Positions 4,583-7,289 of a stretch of 7,289 nt of DNA are shown here, piece after piece. Origin of the DNA: DATIBL01 sp035457505. Lineage in GTDB: Bacteria > Patescibacteriota > Minisyncoccia > Phycocordibacterales > UBA6899. The notes beneath the pieces were generated by a model that had not been told where the DNA came from, searched no databases, and saw nothing but the letters and a program-made list of their open reading frames with translations. A program made the translations under genes and the position numbers. Each line of letters starts with the position of its first letter. Position 1 is the stretch's first letter. The stretch is from positions 1 through 7,289 of the forward strand of contig DATIBL010000008.1 in assembly GCA_035457505.1 (NCBI GenBank), in the 5' to 3' direction.

Positions 4583-5973
4583 GGCGTTGCAAGTGTACGG
4601 GCAAGCGCATGGATGTCACCCGCCCCGACGACGAGCGCAATGTCGTGCGCAGGAAGGAGTTCGCGTGCGAGGGTTTCGGCTTCGGCGAGCGATGGCGCAA
4701 AACGCAGCGGCGCGTTCGGCGCAATGGCGCGCACCGCATCGGCGAGCCGGGTTCCGCAGGGTTCCATGGCGTCTTCGCGGCCGGGTACCGCATAGGGCTC
4801 GACCAAAAGAAAGGTCTGGCAATCCGCTTTGGCGATCGCGGAGGCAAAAGCGTCCCAGAGCTTGAGCGTTCGCTCTCGCTGATGCGGTTGGAAGATGACA
4901 AGCAAACGGGCCTTGGGATCGCGCGTGCGTGCTGCGGCGACGACATTCTTGAGGGCCGTCGGGTGGTGGGCGTAGTCGGAGATGATGCGCGTCCCCTCGC
5001 GGCTTTTTCCAATTTCTTCGAACCGTCGTCCGATTCCGGTAAAACGTTCGATCGTGGTGCTGATCGACGGCGTATTTCCGCGATAGGCAAGACACGCGGC
5101 CGTTGCAGCAAGAATGTTGTAGATATTGTAGAGACCCGGGAGCGGCGTGCGGAATGTCCCAAGATCGCTCCCCTTCCAGGTGAGCGAGAATGTTTGTTCG
5201 CCTTCTCCCTCGGCGATGTCGTGTGCGACGAGGTCTGCGCCTTCGCCGACACCGTAGGAAACAAGGATCGCCTCCGAACCGCGGATCACATCGCGCACGT
5301 TGGCATCGTCGGCGTTGTAGACGAGCAAGCCGCCATCCTGGAGCTTTCCGATATATTCTTTGAACGCGCGCTTCACGTCGGCGAGATCGGCATAATAGTC
5401 GGGGTGATCGAGCTCGATATTGGTGAGCACGATCGACTGCGGAGCAAGTTCGAGCATGTGGCGGCGATATTCGCAGGCCTCGACCACAAAGAGATCGCTT
5501 TTTCCAAGCCGCAGATTGCTTTTCCATTCGGGGACGATTGCGCCGACGATCGCGGTGGGGTCCGCTCCGGCGTCGGTGAGCATGGTTGCAAGCAGCGCGG
5601 TCGTCGTTGATTTTCCGTGCGTGCCGGAGACTGCGATGGTTGCATATGCGCTGGTGACGCGCCCAAGCGCATATGGGTAGCTCCATTCAGTGATGCCAAG
5701 TTCGCGGGCTCGGGCGCGCTCCGGATTTGCTTCTGGAACTGCAGGTGAATAGATCACCAGCTTCGTGTCTGACGGAATGTTTGCCGCGTCGTTTCCGGAA
5801 AAATATGTCCCACCTGGTGGAAGCTCGCTTTCGGATGGAAGGCGGACATCGGAACCAGAGATCGCGACGCCATTCGCCAAGAAAAGTCTGGCGATCGCCG
5901 ATACGCCGATGCCGCCGATGCCGATGAAATGGGCGCGGTCGATGGAACTCAAGGGTGTGGTCGGTTCGGGCAT
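4579..5973 (-). CDS. murC: UDP-N-acetylmuramate--L-alanine ligase (MurC)
   Basis: A 464-residue cytoplasmic Mur ligase that joins L-alanine to UDP-MurNAc with ATP, the first peptide step of peptidoglycan synthesis. Seen: N-terminal UDP-binding Rossmann motif FIGIGGIGVSAIA (residues 16-28); ATP loop SGTHGKSTT (117-125); EACEYRRHML (165-174); NIELDHPDYY (185-194) with the metal-binding acidic residues; GLYNIYNILAA (280-290); RRFEEIG (316-322); DYAHHPTA (333-340); FQPHQRERT (361-369); and GAGDI near the C-terminus (450-454). The length is slightly under the E. coli enzyme. The conserved histidine of the PGxHN motif is a tyrosine here (Tyr282). It lies 37 bases after mltG and overlaps the exonuclease gene by four bases. 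ATG 5973 directly precedes the Rossmann motif; no Shine-Dalgarno site or convincing promoter of its own is visible, so it probably depends on the mltG transcript. Confidence 0.97.
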   Translation of the reverse strand: MPEPTTPLSSIDRAHFIGIGGIGVSAIARLFLANGVAISGSDVRLPSESELPPGGTYFSGNDAANIPSDTKLVIYSPAVPEANPERARARELGITEWSYPYALGRVTSAYATIAVSGTHGKSTTTALLATMLTDAGADPTAIVGAIVPEWKSNLRLGKSDLFVVEACEYRRHMLELAPQSIVLTNIELDHPDYYADLADVKRAFKEYIGKLQDGGLLVYNADDANVRDVIRGSEAILVSYGVGEGADLVAHDIAEGEGEQTFSLTWKGSDLGTFRTPLPGLYNIYNILAATAACLAYRGNTPSISTTIERFTGIGRRFEEIGKSREGTRIISDYAHHPTALKNVVAAARTRDPKARLLVIFQPHQRERTLKLWDAFASAIAKADCQTFLLVEPYAVPGREDAMEPCGTRLADAVRAIAPNAPLRFAPSLAEAETLARELLPAHDIALVVGAGDIHALARTLATP

Positions 5974-6006
5974 GGAAGTAGGGCTATGCGGATATCGGGA
6001 AGACAG

Positions 6007-6027
6007 AGCGCTACCGGAGGTAGCGCT
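6007..6027 (-). other. Strong hairpin straddling the mltG stop codon
   Basis: AGCGCTACC-GGA-GGTAGCGCT is a perfect 9-bp stem with a 3-base loop. On the minus strand it covers the last codons and the stop of mltG. It is followed by CTGTCTTCCCG, which is not a proper T tract, so it is not a standard intrinsic terminator. It may act as an attenuator or mRNA-stability element between mltG and murC. Confidence 0.6.
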
Positions 6028-7081
6028 GCTTGTTTATTTTATGTTCATCGAAGGTTTTTGCAAATCGGGTCGTTCCCTCTTTGTCTGAAAGATAGTACAG
6101 ATAGGGCGATTTTACGGGATGGAGAGCTGCATCAATCGCGTCGAGTCCGGGATTCCCGATCGGTCCGGGCGGAAGTCCCCGATGAGTATAGGTATTGTAG
6201 GGATCGTCGCTCTTGAGATCGTCGATCGTGAGTTCAGCGCTTGTTTTGCCGATGGTATAGGCAAATGTGGCGTCGACCTGAAGCGCCATACCGATGGTCA
6301 TGCGCCGTTCGAGAATTCCCGCCACGAGGCGGCGATCCTCCGGCGTGCGAACCTCGCGTTCAATGATCGAGGCAAGGATGATCGCATCATCCCAGTCTTT
6401 GCCGAGCCGCTTGGCTTCCTCGCGAAGCGCTGCAGTCTTGGCCTCTCCGTTTGCAAGCATCTCCGCGACCACCTCCCCGCTCGTCGCCGTGGAAAACCAG
6501 AAGTAGGTATCGGGGAAAAGATATCCTTCCTTTCCCTTCGCAAGTGCGATGATCTCCGCTGAATGCACGTTTGGAAGCTCCTCTTCAGCGATTGCTGCGA
6601 TCTTTCGGATATCGATCCCTTCCGGAAAAGTAACCTTGATGGTCGCAATACCGCGGATATTGTCGCGCAGGCGCTCGGCGATCCGCGAGAGTGGTTCGGG
6701 CTCGTCGAAAAGATACGCACCGGAGAGAATCGCGCGATCGGCACGCATTGCGCGTAGGAGGACGATGAGAGCGAAGGGGTCACGCACAACGCCGTGTTCG
6801 GAAAGCGTTTCGGCGATCTCAATCGTTCCCGCACCTTCCGGGATCTCCACGAACGCATGCGGGGCGATCGCGGGTGCTCGCGAAACTGACCATGCATATG
6901 CTCCGACACAAGCGGTCGCAATGAGGGCGATCAGAAGGAAGGCTCTTCCGAATCCACTGCGTCTTTTTTGGCTCGAAGTATCGGCGTGATAGGTCGCGAT
7001 CGGCTTCTCAAACTCGGAAAACGCACCGGATGCGGTGCGTCGAAGGTCGGTCGGTTCTGGATCGAGCATTCGGGAGAGCAT
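6011..7081 (-). CDS. mltG: Endolytic murein transglycosylase MltG (YceG family)
   Basis: A 356-residue membrane protein that cleaves nascent glycan strands and so ends their polymerisation. The N-terminus is a cytoplasmic tail of about 43 residues (basic QKRRSGFGR near its end), then one transmembrane helix (about 46-64), then a LysM-like region (FVEIPEGAGTIEIAETL) and the YceG catalytic domain. Family motifs seen: EGYLFPDTYFW (185-195), ILASIIEREVRTPEDR with the predicted catalytic Glu241, LQVDATFAYTIG (267-278), YNTYTHRGLPPGPIGNPG (295-312), and LYYLSDKEGTTRFAKTFDEH near the C-terminus. The ATG at 7081 is preferred over an upstream TTG (7090); ATG 7069 is also possible. It is the first gene of a likely unit with murC and the exonuclease, 42 bases after the gene fragment at the right edge. 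No Shine-Dalgarno site is seen. Confidence 0.95.
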   Translation of the reverse strand: MLSRMLDPEPTDLRRTASGAFSEFEKPIATYHADTSSQKRRSGFGRAFLLIALIATACVGAYAWSVSRAPAIAPHAFVEIPEGAGTIEIAETLSEHGVVRDPFALIVLLRAMRADRAILSGAYLFDEPEPLSRIAERLRDNIRGIATIKVTFPEGIDIRKIAAIAEEELPNVHSAEIIALAKGKEGYLFPDTYFWFSTATSGEVVAEMLANGEAKTAALREEAKRLGKDWDDAIILASIIEREVRTPEDRRLVAGILERRMTIGMALQVDATFAYTIGKTSAELTIDDLKSDDPYNTYTHRGLPPGPIGNPGLDAIDAALHPVKSPYLYYLSDKEGTTRFAKTFDEHKINKQRYLR

Positions 7082-7091
7082 GTGCGTCAAA

Positions 7092-7121
7092 ATTATGGAA
7101 CCCTGTCCTTAATTTTCATAA
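7092..7121 (-). promoter_or_regulatory. Weak candidate promoter of mltG
   Basis: On the minus strand CATAAT (7092-7097) is a good -10, with a poor -35 TTATGA (7116-7121) 18 bases away. Transcription would start about four bases before ATG 7081. Read-through from the gene at the right edge is also possible. Confidence 0.35.
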
Positions 7122-7123
7122 GT

Positions 7124-7289
7124 TCAGAGAGGGAGATTTGCCGGAGGCTCTCCTTTTCTCGACTCAATGCGCGCAAAGGTCGGTGTTTCTGCGACACCAC
7201 CCGGGAAGTGGTAGATCGTTGCAAGCTCTTCGGTGTTCAGGACAAAGGGCTTCTTCTTGTATGGAGAATAAAAATGCGATCGGCGAACA
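7124..7289 (-). CDS. C-terminal fragment of a conserved protein, runs off the right edge
   Basis: The last 54 residues of a gene whose start lies outside the window (first full codon at 7288). The frame is open to the edge and ends at TGA 7126-7124, just upstream of mltG on the same strand. Visible blocks are HFYSPYKKKPFVLNTEELATIYHFPG (written here in part: TEELATIYHFPG) and a tail ending EPPANLPL. I recall similar endings in large Patescibacteria/archaeal proteins associated with type IV secretion-like ATPases and their membrane partners, but that is memory of a motif, not a confirmed match. The coding call itself is supported by frame, strand and the protein-like composition. Confidence 0.65.
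   Translation of the reverse strand, partial: VRRSHFYSPYKKKPFVLNTEELATIYHFPGGVAETPTFARIESRKGEPPANLPL

Noticed and set aside
4010..4795. 261-residue plus-strand open frame opposite the exonuclease gene
   Set aside because: Antisense to the intact DEDDh exonuclease and the end of murC; starts within the terminator region; no motifs.
4609..5610. 333-residue plus-strand open frame opposite murC
   Set aside because: It lies wholly antisense to murC, whose motifs are all intact, has no promoter or ribosome binding site, and its composition is that of a shadow frame in GC-rich DNA.
7093..7119. Eight-codon ATG frame between the edge gene and mltG (MKIKDRVP)
   Set aside because: Too short to support, no ribosome binding site, and it overlaps the candidate mltG promoter.
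1..7289. CRISPR arrays, tRNA genes, insertion sequences, toxin-antitoxin pairs, prophage genes
   Set aside because: Searched by eye on both strands; no direct-repeat array, cloverleaf, transposase motif, terminal inverted repeats or phage-type genes were seen.

Overview
The window carries nine protein-coding genes: eight on the minus strand and one small gene on the plus strand. Both edge genes are cut. Gene density is high. No intergenic stretch exceeds about 115 bases, and I see no tRNA, rRNA, CRISPR array, insertion sequence or long repeat. The sequence is moderately GC-rich. Several proteins (the short MnmA insert reading VWQADFLPCTW, the single-TM FKBP, the MurC motifs, and the edge fragment with TEELATIYHFPG / PPANLPL) resemble versions I associate with Patescibacteria/CPR bacteria of the Parcubacteria type (for example Kaiserbacteria-like genomes). 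That placement is inference from protein style; no marker gene for taxonomy is present.

Layout, reading the minus strand from right to left. The C-terminus of an unrecognised conserved protein (7288-7124) is followed by a cell-wall and nuclease cluster: mltG (7081-6011), murC (5973-4579) and a DEDDh exonuclease (4582-4022) whose start overlaps the murC stop as ATGA. The cluster ends at a bidirectional terminator (3971-4010). Convergent to it on the plus strand is a 124-residue unknown protein (3595-3969). It shares a compact divergent promoter region with mnmA (3544-2474). Next comes a two-gene unit of a membrane-anchored FKBP prolyl isomerase (2385-1861) and an exported or anchored unknown protein (1851-1384), closed by a strong hairpin terminator (1326-1352). 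Then come an ATP-cone/Mrr-like nuclease with its own promoter (1269-418) and the N-terminal part of an MgtC/SapB-family membrane protein with a good promoter (336-1).

How the genes work together: MltG and MurC act in peptidoglycan synthesis and processing; MurC makes the first peptide addition to the precursor and MltG ends nascent glycan strands. FKBP and its partner act outside the membrane. MnmA thiolates tRNA wobble uridines. The ATP-cone nuclease is the most defence-like gene, and it belongs to a known family. I see no multi-gene defence system.

The most unusual signals are at the DNA and expression level: overlapping, probably mutually exclusive divergent promoters for mnmA and the unknown gene; a perfect Shine-Dalgarno site only on that unknown gene while all eight visible minus-strand starts lack one; several predicted transcripts that start at or within a few bases of the ATG; and a several-fold excess of GATC tetramers.
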